DNA of 64,000 nt from Megascapheus bottae (Eukaryota; Chordata; Mammalia; Rodentia; Geomyidae): assembly GCA_024803745.1 (NCBI GenBank), contig JANJXV010000002.1, positions 39,887,757-39,951,756 of the forward strand, written 5' to 3'. Under the pieces are notes generated by a model, which was given only the letters and a program-made list of their open reading frames with translations, had not been told where the DNA came from and searched no databases. Position 1 is the stretch's first letter; each line of letters opens with the position of its first letter. The position numbers were made by a program, and so were the translations under genes. Positions 37,201-49,022 of this stretch are shown here, in pieces.

Positions 37201-37414
37201 AATTAACATATATTCTCCATGTGAGATAAAGTAGCAAAATTATAATTATGAAAAAGAATGGATAAGTAGCCACATTTCTTAGAGAACTAAAAATATATTA
37301 ATGAATCCCAGCATCCTAAGGACTCTGGTTGTGTATTATGTGCAAATTTTTAAGAAATGATACTGGATTTTACTTTTTGAAGCGGATGATTTATCCTGAA
37401 GGGTTTTCCTTTTT

Positions 37415-37640
37415 TTTTCTTTTTGGTCAGTCGTGGGGCTTGAATTCTGGAGTTGGGTTCTTTCACTGAGCTCTTCAGCTAAAGACTAGCTTGAGCCACA
37501 GCACCACTTCTGGTTTTTTAATGGTTAACTGGAGATTAGAGTGTCACAAACTTTGGTGCCCCTGTTTACCTTGAATCTCAATCCTCAGATTTCCGTCTTC
37601 TGCGTAGTTAGAATTACAGACATGAATGCCCCGCTTCCTG
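37415..37640 (-). mobile_element. SINE, B1-Geo dimer, diverged
   Basis: Plus strand: Geo complement 'cactgagctcttcagctaaa', then B1 complement 'atttccgtcttctgcgtagt'. It directly precedes the next L1 fragment. Confidence 0.75.
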
Positions 37641-37674
37641 AAGTGGTTTGGGGGGGGTGGGATATATATGTATC

Positions 37675-38186
37675 GTATTGTATTGTATTGTATTGTATTG
37701 TATTGTATTGCCGGGGTGATGTATAGAGGGGTTACAGTTCTATTTGTCAGATAGTGAGTACATTAATTCTTTTTTTTTTGACAGTTGTGGGGCTTGAACT
37801 CAGGCCCTGAGCACTGTCCTTGAACTTTTCTCAAGGCTAGAGCTTTACCCTTGAACCACAGCACCACTTCCAGCTTTTTTTATGTATGTGGTGCCGAGGA
37901 ATCAAACTGGGTCTTCATGCATGCTAGGCAATGATTGTATCACTAGGCCAAACTCCCGGCCCTGGGTACATTACTTCTTCAACACTAAGAACCCTTCCCA
38001 TGTCCTTTCCCCACTTTCCCTCCTTGCACCCCTTCTAAATTATTTCGTTTTTTTTTCCCTACCCTTCCCTATTTCAAAGAAACAAGTTAACATGTATACA
38101 ATATACCAAGTACCAAAGTCAGATGCAGCAACAACATGAGATTAAACTGCAACAGTCATGACCAAATTAGCAAGGAAGATGAGTCT
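37675..38186 (-). mobile_element. L1 3' end (type B) with (GTATT)n tail, split by a SINE
   Basis: Complement of a type-B L1 3' end: 'ggggtgatgtatagaggggt' near the tail, and 'aacaagttaacatgtataca' further in. The A-tail side is a seven-unit (GTATT)n run at 37675-37710. An IDL-Geo SINE interrupts it at 37771-37965. Confidence 0.82.
37758..37978 (-). mobile_element. SINE, IDL-Geo dimer nested in L1, with TSDs
   Basis: The insertion is 37771-37965 on the minus strand, with complements of the Geo end ('ggggcttgaactcaggccct') and the IDL 5' end ('aactcccggcc'). TSDs gtacatta(a/c)ttct lie at 37758-37770 and 37966-37978. It post-dates the L1. Confidence 0.92.
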
Positions 38187-38402
38187 AAAAGATTGTCAAC
38201 AGAGGGGCCAGGAGTTTGGCCTAGTGGTAGAGTGCTTGCCTAGCATGCACAAAGACCCGGATTCAATTCCTCAGTACCACAGACATAGAAAAAAGCCAGA
38301 AGTGGAACGGAGGCTCAACTGGTAGAGCTCTAGCCTTGAGAAAACCCAGGGCTCAGGCCCTGAGCTCAAGCCCAGGACTGGCAAAAAAAAGATTGTCAAC
38401 AG
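38187..38402 (+). mobile_element. SINE, IDL-Geo dimer with 16-bp TSD
   Basis: The insertion is 38203-38386, with IDL 'ggagtttggcctagtggtag' and a Geo half ending 'agcccaggactggc' and an A-tail. Relative to sister copies, a few bases are missing from the Geo interior near 38345. The perfect TSD aaaagattgtcaacag lies at 38187-38202 and 38387-38402. Confidence 0.94.
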
Positions 38403-38517
38403 AAACATAGAGGAGCAGATTCTCAGAACCTGGAGCCTGCTGTGTTAAACTATTTGCTTTGATAGTTACTTGACACAAAAGTACTATGTATCAAAACAGT
38501 CTAAACTTGAAATATGT

Positions 38518-38750
38518 TGGTGACTTGCACCTGCAATCCAAGATATTCAGAAGGCTAAGATCTGAGTAACATGGTGGAAAGCTAACCTGGACAGAAAATA
38601 CGTTGAGACTCTTATCTCCAGTTACCCAACGGAAGAGTGGAGAGTGGAATTGTAGTTCAAGTGGTAGAGCATCAGCCTTGAGCAAAAATGGTAAAAGGAC
38701 AACACCCAAGTCCTGAGTTCAAGCCCAGTACTGGCACACAAAAAAGAGAA
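38518..38750 (+). mobile_element. SINE, B1-Geo dimer, diverged
   Basis: B1 half 'cttgcacctgcaatccaaga'. Geo half 'tagttcaagtggtagagcat' to 'agcccagtactggc', A-rich tail. Confidence 0.75.
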
Positions 38751-39082
38751 AATAAAGCAAAAACAAGAGAAAATCAAAAGAAAAGTCTTAAATCTATGTA
38801 TACAAGCTCTCTGATTACAGCTTAACAAATATGTCATTTACAAGCAATGCCACCAAGCATATATTGTCAATAAAATGATGATCATTTTGCCCATGAAAAT
38901 GCCAATGTAAATCAATCAGCTTCACCTTCTCCTCCTAGGAAAACAGCATAGAATTGGATACCTTCTTCAAGCAGTAATAATCACAAAGATTTAATGTAAT
39001 ACTAAGCCTCATTCCTTCCTTCAGTTATTAATGAAAATGTCATCCCATGTTTCTTAGATCCATATAACTAATGTTTTATTTT

Positions 39083-39809
39083 CAACTTTAATAACTCTTT
39101 CATATATTTTATTGTAATTAATTGAAGGGTTACACTATATTCACCAGATAGAAGGTGCATTACTTCATATACCCTTTCTCATGTCTTGGTCCCCATTTCC
39201 CTCCCCTCAGCTTCACCCCTCATCTTGTTTTCCCCCTTCCCTATCTTATTTCAAATAACCAAATAAGCATATATACAATATATCAGATAACAAGGTGAAA
39301 TACTGTCATAGTATGAGATAACCAAGGACAGCAAAAGAGATGAGAGATAACATAGTACATTAAGGACAACAATCATTCATTCTATCGCTTTTGTTTCAAT
39401 ATCCTGGAGGTCCTTTCATTTAGCATAATACTATATGGCCTTATGGATCTAGGTTTTTCTCTATTGTAAATCTCTCCTAGGAGGGCCCAAGGTTTCTATT
39501 GTTTATGACAAATGAAAGAAACCATTGAGCCTAAGTTCCTTTGAATCTGGCTTACTTCACTTAATATGATTTTTTTTCTGAGTCTTTCCATTTCCTTACA
39601 AATGGGGCAATGCCATTCTTTCTGACAGCAGCATAGAATTCCATTGTATATAAATACCATATCTTGTTGATCCACTCATCAACTTAGGGGCATCTGGGTT
39701 GGTTTCATATCTTTGCTATGGTAAATAGTGTTGCAATGAACATTATTGTGCTAGTGGCTTTACTATGTCCTTGTTTCTGGACCATTGGATAAGTGCCGCA
39801 ACTTTAATA
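39083..39809 (-). mobile_element. 5'-truncated L1 (type A) with 11-bp TSD
   Basis: The insertion is 39094-39798 on the minus strand. It includes the whole 3' UTR plus the end of ORF2 (complement of 'gatccactcatcaacttagg' lies in the C-terminal coding part). The TSD caactttaata lies at 39083-39093 and 39799-39809. About 700 bp of the L1 3' end is preserved. Confidence 0.9.
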
Positions 39810-40280
39810 TCTTACATAACGAACATGACATCCCATTTAGGACCAGAGACATAGGCAGTATCTACCTGCTTATCAACTGCTCATATACATATAAAACTAG
39901 ATCATACAGCTAGACAGTCACAGAATCCCAGCAGCAATTTTAGAGTCTGTATCTTTCCAAATTCGGTTTATTAGTTACATCGCTCCTACTCAATACTTCA
40001 TATATCCAAAAGAATAGGCTGTGCACAGCTTTTGTTACAGCAATTAAGAACTAGCTGAGCTAAGTAGTTTTCAATTGATTGAGCAAGTGCTTTTGAAGAT
40101 CTACACTTAATTCCTCCTCTTGAAAACTGAGAACCTTGAGGTTAGGTAGATCATTTCAAAGACAAACCCACTAGCTACTCTTTGATCTCAGTAGAGCCCC
40201 CTTCTTACCTCTCATTCCCATCAGACCTTCTCCTCCCATGGAACTATTGCTGTTTCAATGAGCTAAGGCCACTCTTTAGA

Positions 40281-40696
40281 ATATAAGCATAGTAGCAGGG
40301 CCCTGGTGGAATACCCGTAATCCTAGCAATTCAATAGTCTAAGACATGGAGATGGCAGTTCCAAGCCAGCCCAGGCAAGAAAGTCCATGAGACACTCATC
40401 TCCAAGTAACCACCAGAAAACTAGAAGTGGAACTGTGTCTCAAAGAGGTAGAATGCCAGCCTTACTGCTAGTGCCCAGGCCCTGAGTTCAAGCCCCTTCA
40501 ACCAATTGAGAGAGACAGCGATGAGGATAAGAAGAAGGTAGGGAAGGAGAGAGGGTGAGAAAGGGGGAAGGAGGGAGGAAGGAAGGAAGGAAGGAAGGAA
40601 GGAAGGAAGGAAGGAAGGAAGGAAGGCAGGAAGGAAGGAAGGAAGGAAGGAAGGAAGGAAGGAAGGAAGGGAAAGGAAAGAAGAAAGAAAGAAGGA

Positions 40697-40740
<44 letters not shown>

Positions 40741-40751
40741 GAAAGAAAGAC

Positions 40752-40817
<66 letters not shown>

Positions 40818-40832
40818 GCTTAAAGCATAATA
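40281..40832 (+). mobile_element. SINE, B1-Geo dimer with expanded (GGAA)n/(GAAA)n tail
   Basis: B1 half 'cccgtaatcctagcaattca' from about 40294; Geo half up to 'gagttcaagccccttc' at about 40498; then about 320 bp of purine repeats. Flanks tataagcatagta (40281-40293) and ttaaagcataata (40820-40832) look like a degraded TSD, which would place the whole tract inside the insertion. Confidence 0.75.
40555..40817. repeat. (GGAA)n then (GAAA)n microsatellite
   Basis: (GGAA)n at about 40571-40670 with one GGCA interruption, then (GAAA)n at about 40684-40816 with few interruptions. Long open frames over it are low-complexity artefacts. Confidence 0.97.
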
Positions 40833-41670
40833 AAACAATCTTGGATTCACGTTTTTTCTGGAAACCCAAGGTACCTTTGTCTTTGCTTCCAGGATATAGT
40901 TAGGGAGTTTTGTGGAGAGTTTGTCTTTCCAGTTACGCCAACTTGTTTGATCTGTGGTATTACTCCTTTACAACTCCTCTCCCTATAAAAATAAAGTAGA
41001 GGATATAATACAAGGTAAAGAACATGTCATGTAATCATCGCACAATTAAAACCCATCCCACTTTCTTCTAGCAATATCACCTTATGGGAGAGGATGGCCT
41101 AAAAAGCTGGATATTAATTCAAACCTTGCATGTTAGCGAGCCATTGGGCAAATTTGCTTTCTGATTTTGCCTTGGGGGGGGGTCGCCATCACTCTTCTGT
41201 CTGCCACTAACACCATTGTGCAGCATAAAAGAGCTACAAGAGCTACAGTTTGAATTACACAGTAGTCAAGCCAGATAATTAAATTTCCCTTCCAGAAAGA
41301 ATATGTCCCTGCTGAGGAAACCTTATTGCATACTGCTGTTCATGGTCACCATTATTAAATTTGTAGGACATGTCCCTGTATTATAACGATTCATTTGAAA
41401 GTTATCATTACACAACCCAATAAGGTTAGAAAAGGAGAAAAAGGGAAAAACACACCAGCAAACTTTGAAAAAGGATCTGAAATTCTCCCAAGATTTACTC
41501 AATAACATCCAAGCTCTACATCAACAGCAGGGAGAACAATTTCCCAAATAACTGTTGCTGTTTCTTGGTGGAAGCTAAATGGAAAAGCTCTTCTTCAAGA
41601 AAATTGCATCCAATCCCCTAAAACCCACTTTTCAACAGTTCCTTTGGGACAATGCAGTGACTTGTGTTGA
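40833..41670. other. Unassigned sequence
   Basis: Unique sequence with a G-run at 41174-41182. No gene recognised. Confidence 0.45.
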
Positions 41671-41954
41671 TAGTCTAAAGGTACAATAGTGCCTACAACA
41701 TGAAAATCACTCCTGTCCATGTATAAAGAAATAAAATTCTTATTGCATCATGTATTATGGCATATGGATCATATATTATTGTATATAGATCCTATAGTGT
41801 TATATACTTTCATAGTCTAAAGGTACAATAGTGCCTACAACATGAAAATCACTCCTGTCCATGTATAAAGAAATAAAATTCTTATTGCATCATGTATTAT
41901 GGCATATGGATCATATATTATTGTATATAGATCCTATAGTGTTATATACTTTCA
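41671..41954. repeat. Exact tandem duplication of 142 bp
   Basis: Copy 1 is 41671-41812 and copy 2 is 41813-41954; reading base by base I find no difference. Both begin 'tagtctaaaggtacaatagt' and end 'gttatatactttca'. Microhomology at the edges is one base, and there is no L1 or SINE signature. It is a recent segmental tandem duplication or an assembly artefact. Confidence 0.97.
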
Positions 41955-42093
41955 TCAAATATTAAGTGCCCCCAATATACTGCATTTTTAATGAAATTTA
42001 GCCAGAAACTACATGGGGCTCAAACACTATTCATATCACAGTGTTCCCTCAAAAATTTTAGCTGCTGTGAATATCCTTTATATTTTAGTGCAG

Positions 42094-42441
42094 AAGAAAG
42101 AGACCAACACAAAAGCCATACAATGAATGATTGTTGTCCTTAATGTACTGTTATCTCTCGTCTCTTTTGCTGTCCCTTGATTATCTCATATTATTACAGT
42201 ATCTCACTTCGTTATCTGATATATGGATTTATTTGTATTTGGTTATTTGAAATTGGATAGGGAAGGGAAGGGAAGAAAACCAAGACGGGGGGGGGGCGGA
42301 GGGGAGGGTAATGGGGACCAAGACATGTGAAAGGTATCAATGCATGTGAATTAATGCACCTTCTATCTGGCAAATATCATGTAACCCTTTTATTAATTAC
42401 AATAAAAAAGAAAGTTAAAAAAAGAAAGAGACCAACATAAA
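42094..42441 (+). mobile_element. 5'-truncated L1 (type A) with 20-bp TSD
   Basis: The insertion is 42114-42421 (308 bp, 3' UTR only). It contains a G-rich polypurine stretch at 42254-42318 and ends 'attaattacaataaaaaag' plus a tail. Duplications aagaaagagaccaacacaaa (42094-42113) and a one-mismatch copy (42422-42441) flank it. Confidence 0.94.
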
Positions 42442-42666
42442 TATAATGTGTCATTTTAAATTGCATGTATCTCTCAGTTCTACTTGATTTTAATTGACTG
42501 CCACATCTAAGGGGAAGGGACTTTAAAGTATGCCTTTCTAAATCCTCAATAGCATCTAGGTCATAAATAATGCTTGAAAATGTGAAAAACAAGAATTACA
42601 GAATATAGTTTGGTTATTATGTACCATCAAGATTAAAAAATGTCGATGAAGAGGACCTTAGGAGAA

Positions 42667-43010
42667 CTATATTTTATTTTATGTTATTTTATTGTCAGGG
42701 TAATGTATAAAGGGGTTACTGTTATGTTTGTCAGGTAGTGGGTGCATTGCTTCTTGCACATTCATACCCTTTCTCATGTTTTTGCCCCCGTTTCCCTCCC
42801 TTTACCCCCTTCCAATCACCTTGTTCCCCCTTCCTTTCCCTAGTTCAAATAAACAAATAAAATATACAATTTACAAGGTAACCAAGTCAGATAGAGTAAC
42901 CATATGAGATTAACTATAAGGGGGAAAAGAGAAAAGAAGTAACATAGTACATTTAAAACAACAATCACAAAGATAAATCTCTTGTTTCCATACCTTAGCA
43001 TTCATTTTGT
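42667..43010 (-). mobile_element. L1 3' end (type B), minus strand
   Basis: The plus strand reads 'ttattgtcagggtaatgtat', 'ataccctttctcatgttttt', a C-rich tract, then 'aaccaagtcagatagagtaa'. This is the type-B family, distinguished from type A by the 'gtcagggtaatgtata' end. Further minus-strand L1 sequence at about 43512-43576 may be its continuation beyond a SINE. Confidence 0.82.
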
Positions 43011-43239
43011 TTAGAGAGAATATAATATTGTTGAAAAGACAACATATATACAAACATTTTTCAAATTTTCAGGTATTTTCATTGTTCTCGGCATTATCTT
43101 TATAGATTTTCATTATCATAAATTTGTTGTACAGGTGAAAATTCATTGTGACAAACATACATACACACATATATACATACACACATACATGTGTACAATA
43201 TTCCTCTCCTTCCTCTCTTGCTTTTTCCTATTTTTCTTT

Positions 43240-43487
43240 ATGTGCCAATATTAAGACTTGAAGTTAGGGCCTGGGTGCTGTCTCTTAGCTTTTTCACACA
43301 AGGTGGGTGTTTGACCACTTTAGCAACAGCTTCCCTTTTGGTTTGTTGGTATATTTCCTCTTCTGGTTTGTTTGTGATTGATTGGAGATTAGAGTTTCAT
43401 GGTATTCTCTGCCCACGCTGACTTCGAAATACAATTCTGCATGGTCATATACACATAGCTATTAACCTATTGTGATACTCGGCTAGG
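43240..43487 (-). mobile_element. Old B1-Geo SINE
   Basis: Complement of Geo ('gggcctgggtgctgtctctt') and B1 ('tttcatggtattctctgccc'), heavily substituted. Confidence 0.6.
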
Positions 43488-43576
43488 AAAATCCTAGATG
43501 CATACTAATATTACAAACTAAGGAAACCATGGAGCCTATGTTTCTTTGGGTCTAGTTTATTTCACTTAATATGATT

Positions 43577-43995
43577 TTTCCATATAGGATGAAGCTAATC
43601 TAAATGAAGTTCAGGATATGGAAACAGGAGGGTTATCTTTGTGGTGGTTGTTTTTAATGTACTTGGTAAAGTTATTTCTTTTCTCTGTTTTTTTTTTCTC
43701 CCTATGTTTTATCCCCTGTTGTTATTGTATCTGACTTTGGTATCTGATGTATTGTATATACATTTATTTGTTTTTTCAAATTAAGGAAGAGGAAAAAAAA
43801 GATGATGAGACAAAGGGCAAAGAGTGAACGAATGTAATAGTGATATCCATAAGACAGTATGTTGAAAATGAACTTTACAACTTGGGAGAGGTTGGGGGAA
43901 AGGAAAGTGGGAGAATAAAACAGGAAAGGGTAACAATGGTTGAGGAGTAATGTACTCACTACAAATATAACTGTAAACCCTCTATACATCATCTT
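43577..43995 (+). mobile_element. L1 3' end (type B), plus strand
   Basis: 'ttcaggatatggaaacagga', 'gttgttattgtatctgactt' and the end 'ccctctatacatcatcttga' followed by a T/A-rich tail. It forms an inverted pair with the minus-strand type-B end at 42667-43010. Confidence 0.75.
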
Positions 43996-44486
43996 GACAT
44001 TTTTTTAAATCCTCAAAATCTGAGTAGCTAGGATTGACAGCATGAGTTAACAGTATCCAGCTTCCCCTTCCCTTTGTTAAGAATATCAATGGGTTTCATT
44101 ATATTCACTCAGTTATATTAAGTATCTCAACTGTAGGCATCCTCATTCTGAGTTCTTCATCTAAAGCCATAACTATACATGATGTATGTATAGCAGGAGG
44201 GGATTTATCTCATGTGTTTAGGGATCATTATCTTTATTATAGTTCTTCATATGACCTTTTTTAAACAAAGAATAAAACCTCTTGTTTCCATTTTTCATAT
44301 ACTTTTATGACAAAATTTTTCCATCAGTATGAATGGCTTTCTTAGATATGGAATAAAGTGGGAATTAAGACAAATAATTATTGTTTCCTTAGTTTGTATA
44401 GTTGTCTTTAATATGTGTTAGCCAAAATCATCCTTGCTCAGGGTTCAAATATTAACCAATGAAACAAGGTCTATCATATATAGTTT

Positions 44487-44722
44487 AAAATGCTAATATA
44501 TTGGGTTGGGAGTTTGACCTAGTGGTAGAGTGCTTCCCTAGCATGCAATAAGATCTGGGTTCGATTCCTCAGTATCACATGCATAGGGGGGAAAAAAAAA
44601 CTGGAGATGGTGCTGTAGCTCAAGTGGCAGACCACTAGCCTTGAGAAAAAAAAAAGCCCAAGGATTGTGCCCAAGCCCTTAATTCAAGCCCCAGGACAGG
44701 CAAAAACAAAATGCTAATATAT
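44487..44722 (+). mobile_element. SINE, IDL-Geo dimer with 15-bp TSD
   Basis: The insertion is 44502-44707, with IDL 'gggttgggagtttgacctag', an A-run linker and Geo 'tagctcaagtggcagaccac'. The TSD aaaatgctaatatat lies at 44487-44501 and 44708-44722. Confidence 0.94.
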
Positions 44723-45564
44723 GGTACAGACAAATTTTTGGTTGGAATTTCAGATATAATGTACTTTCAATCACTAAAAAGCGTTATCTAACTAACATGC
44801 TAGTTGACTAGCTGCTTTCCTATTTTTTTTGTTTGTTTTACTTCAACCAGAGATACATCATCTCACTTCCAAAACTTCACTGGGTTCACTATCATACAAG
44901 ACAGTATCCAAGCATTATATCTTGGTAAAAAAATAAATCCTTTCATAAATGAAGTTCTATCTAACTTTCCATTCTCATATTGGGTGCAGACAGTTGGCAA
45001 TTTTCAAGGATGACTTGGGGAAAAGAAGCCAAAGAGAGTTACTCCTATTTTGACATTTTTGAATTTTTCATTGAGAAAAGACATATCTGTATTTGATTCA
45101 AAAGAGGGCAAGCAAGGAAGCCTATGTGTTATCAAGGAATCAGGAGCATAGAATTGAGCAGATCCTGCTGCTGATTGCTCTTTATTAGAATACAACATGT
45201 ATCAAAGGAGTAGCAATTCCACGAAGCTCATTATTAAGTATAAAGATGAATAAAAGCAGAGTGCATTTTATCTATGTTATTCAATTGATCAATCAATTCA
45301 AATGAGACTTTCTATTTTGGGGATATCAGCCAAATTGACATGTAATCATTGATTGATAGAGAAAGGTAGGATTCATTTTGGGTCATAAGAGAAGAATGAA
45401 ACACCCATTCTCTTTTTCTACTTATAATTTATAAAGAGATGACAGGGTGTTACACAGTTAGAAAAATAAGCAAGCATATCTAGTACATTGTTTTCTAAAA
45501 TTTCAGGTGATAAAAAGTTATCACATAATTCTCCTTAGTCCTTTGTAAGACTTCAGATCAAAAA

Positions 45565-45672
45565 CATGAGAAGGGGTATCAGTGTATGAGAAGTAATGCA
45601 GCTACTACCTGGCAAATGTACCTGTAATACCTCTATACATTACCCTGACTATAAAAAGATTTAAAAAAACTC
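45565..45672 (+). mobile_element. Short L1 3' end (type B)
   Basis: 'catgagaaggggtatcagtg' to 'ctctatacattaccctgact' followed by 'ataaaaagatttaaaaaa'. About 100 bp of the 3' terminus only. No clear TSD. Confidence 0.8.
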
Positions 45673-46770
45673 CAATCTCAGTAAATTATAACTTGTGTCT
45701 GAGAAAAACAAATTTTTGAATCCTGGAGAGTGTCTGTTTTCTCCTTTACTCCTTGGTAAAAACCATGTCATGGGTCTGTGAACAAGTCATGGTGTTGGTT
45801 AGCTTTCTGCTTCCTTATAAGTTCTATTGTCTCTGAGGAACTTGAAAGTCCTAGGGATGCTATGTTGATCTTAAATGGGCAGTCTGAAATGTGCTGCAAG
45901 TGACAGATTATGGTCAGAAGCCAGCTGTTCACATATTTGATCAGCCAGCAGGAAGTCTTTCTGCAGCTTTTAAATAAAAAATATAGGATGGTGTCGGTGT
46001 TTGGTGACACTGTTTTTAATCTTTGCATTTCTCTCTGACAGGAGGTAATGGTTATCTGTGGGAGACCTGTCACATGATGGTAGCTTCTCTGCTACCAGGA
46101 GAGTCACAATATGGCCTCCCAAACTTCTTTCATAGTCATAGCTTTCAGGGCTACTCATCGTGAAAGACATCTCAAACTGAAGGAAGAACAAAAGGGAAAG
46201 AAGGAGGGAGATTTTTTTGTTCTAGAATGTCTTTTTTTATTTTTAAATATCAATACATTTTTCTTTAATATTGACATTACTATAATTACAGAATTGAAAC
46301 AGAACATAAGCTTGCCTTTCTATTCCAATATTCTGAAAATTCTTAAATTAAATTGATCAAAGAATGTAAGTATTAGGCTGATAACTGCAGTTTTGATAAC
46401 CACTAATGAAAAGAAATCCTTACATCTACTTATCAGCCTGGAAGAATGTTTCATTGGAAGGTCTAACTCCAATGCATATTTATTCCTAATTTCAACATTC
46501 TTTCAAGAATATTTATCATTGATTTATAATGGGCCCAGGGATGGCTGCATTATTATATGCACTAAAAATCAATAATGTAATAATAACCCCTAAGTATCTT
46601 TATGTAATATAATAGACAATAATTACTTAATCAAAGATTTTGGAAAAAAATAGTTTACAACAAAGCATTCAGATGATACAATAATGATCTTGTTCTTTGG
46701 GACTAAACTGTTACCTTGAATTCTGTCTTTCTAATATGATGATGACGGGGGAAGAAATGTGACATAATTT
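45673..46770. other. Unassigned sequence
   Basis: Minus-strand frames of 101 and 73 codons overlap at 45768-46191 in different frames. I see no recognised domain, splice pattern or A-tail, so no gene is called. The pair is the least implausible coding relic in this stretch. Confidence 0.35.
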
Positions 46771-47047
46771 CCAAAGGTCATTCTTTTTTCTTTGTCATAA
46801 AGCATGAACTGGGGTGGGGTAGAGGGAGGTTGGGTGCTGTCCCTGAGTTCTTTTGCTCAACCATAGTGCTCTACCACTTTGAGCTACAATTCCAATGCTG
46901 GTTTTTGAGTAGTGAAGTGGAAGTAAAAGTCCCATGGGGATTTTTCTTGCCGGGACTGTGTTGGAGCAGTAGTCCTCAGATCCCAGCTTCCTGAGTAGCT
47001 AGGATTACAGGCAAGAGCCACCAGTGCCTGGCCCAAAGGTCATTCTT
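46771..47047 (-). mobile_element. SINE, B1-Geo dimer with 15-bp TSD
   Basis: The insertion on the minus strand is 46786-47032. Geo complement 'gtgctgtccctgagttcttt'; B1 complement 'cagcttcctgagtagctagg'. The perfect TSD ccaaaggtcattctt lies at 46771-46785 and 47033-47047. Confidence 0.93.
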
Positions 47048-49022
47048 GTATGAAATACAGGAACTTTTTTTTCTGAATGGGAACATTTTATTTTTTAACA
47101 AGAAGGGAGGAGTGCACATAGGCACAAATGTTCACAAGAGTCTACTTTGCAATTAGAACGTGAAGACTCTTGATATAACTGATACTTAAAATATATAAAC
47201 CACAATTTATTTCAGATTTCCTCAGGCCCCTATAAAAACTCAGTATTTCTTAGGGCCAGTGCTACTGTTGGATCAGATAATTCCCAATCGTGAGTAGGTA
47301 ATTCTCAGATGTGGAGAGCTGTATTTGCAGTGTAGAATATTTAGAACATTCCTACCTCTACCCCACCAATAACAAGTAGTCCTCCTTCTCTTCATACAAA
47401 GTTATGACCATCAAAAATAACTCTAGATACCACTAAGTATCTTCTGGGTAACATATATTATCAGTTGAGAGTCATTGCTTAAATGATTTTTCTCTTTCAT
47501 TCTTTTACTTGGTATGGGATGAGAGCCTTTCCTAAATTCTCTGTAGCACAGCTGCAAACAGGCCAGTTCCTTTCATTGGCCATTATTAAAGGTTTAAAAA
47601 GTTGGGAGGAAAAAATGTTCAGCTCTAGAGTTTAATTTTTAGCAGTTCACAATCCTCTGATTTCCCACTGGAAGTTTTCCTGCTAGGCATTTTAGTGTTT
47701 TTCACATCAGAACCATCTAATCCAGCACCTCTGACTTTATTCTAAATGTATTTATCTTAAAAACCAGGGTTTCAGAATTGCTTCAGAACAGGAACATTTT
47801 CTTACCCACTCTGCAATTTCCACACTATTCAATATCTCCCTTTTCTTCTCAAGATAGGCAAATGCAAGGGGAGAGAATACTAGATGTGACTGCTGAAGCC
47901 AGAGTGCTGCCAGGGAATGTCAATAGTCTTCTGTTAGCTGTGAGTTAAATACTGAGTTTAGAAATCAGAACGTGAGAAATCTGACTTCTTATAAATTCAG
48001 GACTAAAGATAACCATCCGACTTAGTTTCCGACGCAAGTCTAGAGTTTATAAGACGACACTACCCAATACAAGCATCAGTGTGCCATCACTCAGCTCCAA
48101 ATGATCTCCTCTTTTCTCAAACCATGTATGCATTTCTTGTCCAGTCGTCCCATTTGTTTTTCTGGTTTTTACTCTAGCATAAGTGAGCCAAGCTTACAGT
48201 TTTCCACTGCCATGGGGGAAATAAAAGATAAAACATGCAAAACTATTTATTTGGAAAATTCATGGTTTGCATGTGGCAAAGCCATCTTAAATGCATACAT
48301 GACATATACCTCTGTCAAAGAAAGGAGAGAATATCCCCAAACGTGGACACACACTTAAACGCTTAAGTCTGAAATGGTACTTTCCAATCAGAATCAACTA
48401 CAGGCATGTATTCCAAAACATCAAAATTGCCTCAGGCTTTGAAGAAACAGTATGTAGAACAGGAAGTTCATAAGCTTTAAAACAAATTTGGAGGCTAATG
48501 TCAGCCAGGATGCCGCATTCCACCATGTAGGCAACATCCACTGAAGTCTCTCCTCTAAGTTACTATTTCGTACTAACTGGCATCCTATAAACTAGCAATG
48601 GCTCAACAAGCCGATCATAAATACTTGCTCTCTTTCTTACATATCACTTATCCTGTGTGGTTATTTTTTCCCTCCCCTATGCATGTAAGGCTTTGTGGCA
48701 TATTGAACATTCTACTTGTCATTTTCTGATTCCTCTCAGTGTAAAGATATATAAGAATTTTGTCCTTTTTTAGTGTTGTATATTCAACAGAATAGGACTT
48801 CATTCAACAGGTACTCAATACATAATTGTTAAATTTTAAATAGATAAACTAAGTGAATGATGCAAAGAGCATTTGCCTTTGTTCTAAACATGCTTTACAC
48901 TGAAAAGCACAAACTCAAAAGATGTAAATAAATCTTAGGAGAAAGACACAAAGTCCTGTAACAGAATTTACTCCAATTATTTTCTTGGAGAAAGCTGTGA
49001 GTATGCATGAATCTGTGTAAAT
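47048..49022. other. Unassigned sequence
   Basis: No repeat or gene recognised. An 85-codon frame at 48101-48358 is unsupported. Confidence 0.45.

Noticed and set aside
40488..40869. Frames of 91-123 codons rich in Ser/Phe/Leu or Lys/Glu/Arg
   Set aside because: Low-complexity products of the microsatellite.
45768..46191. Overlapping minus-strand frames that read somewhat protein-like
   Set aside because: They are in different frames with a stop between, and show no tail, TSD or recognised domain. A translated search would settle it.
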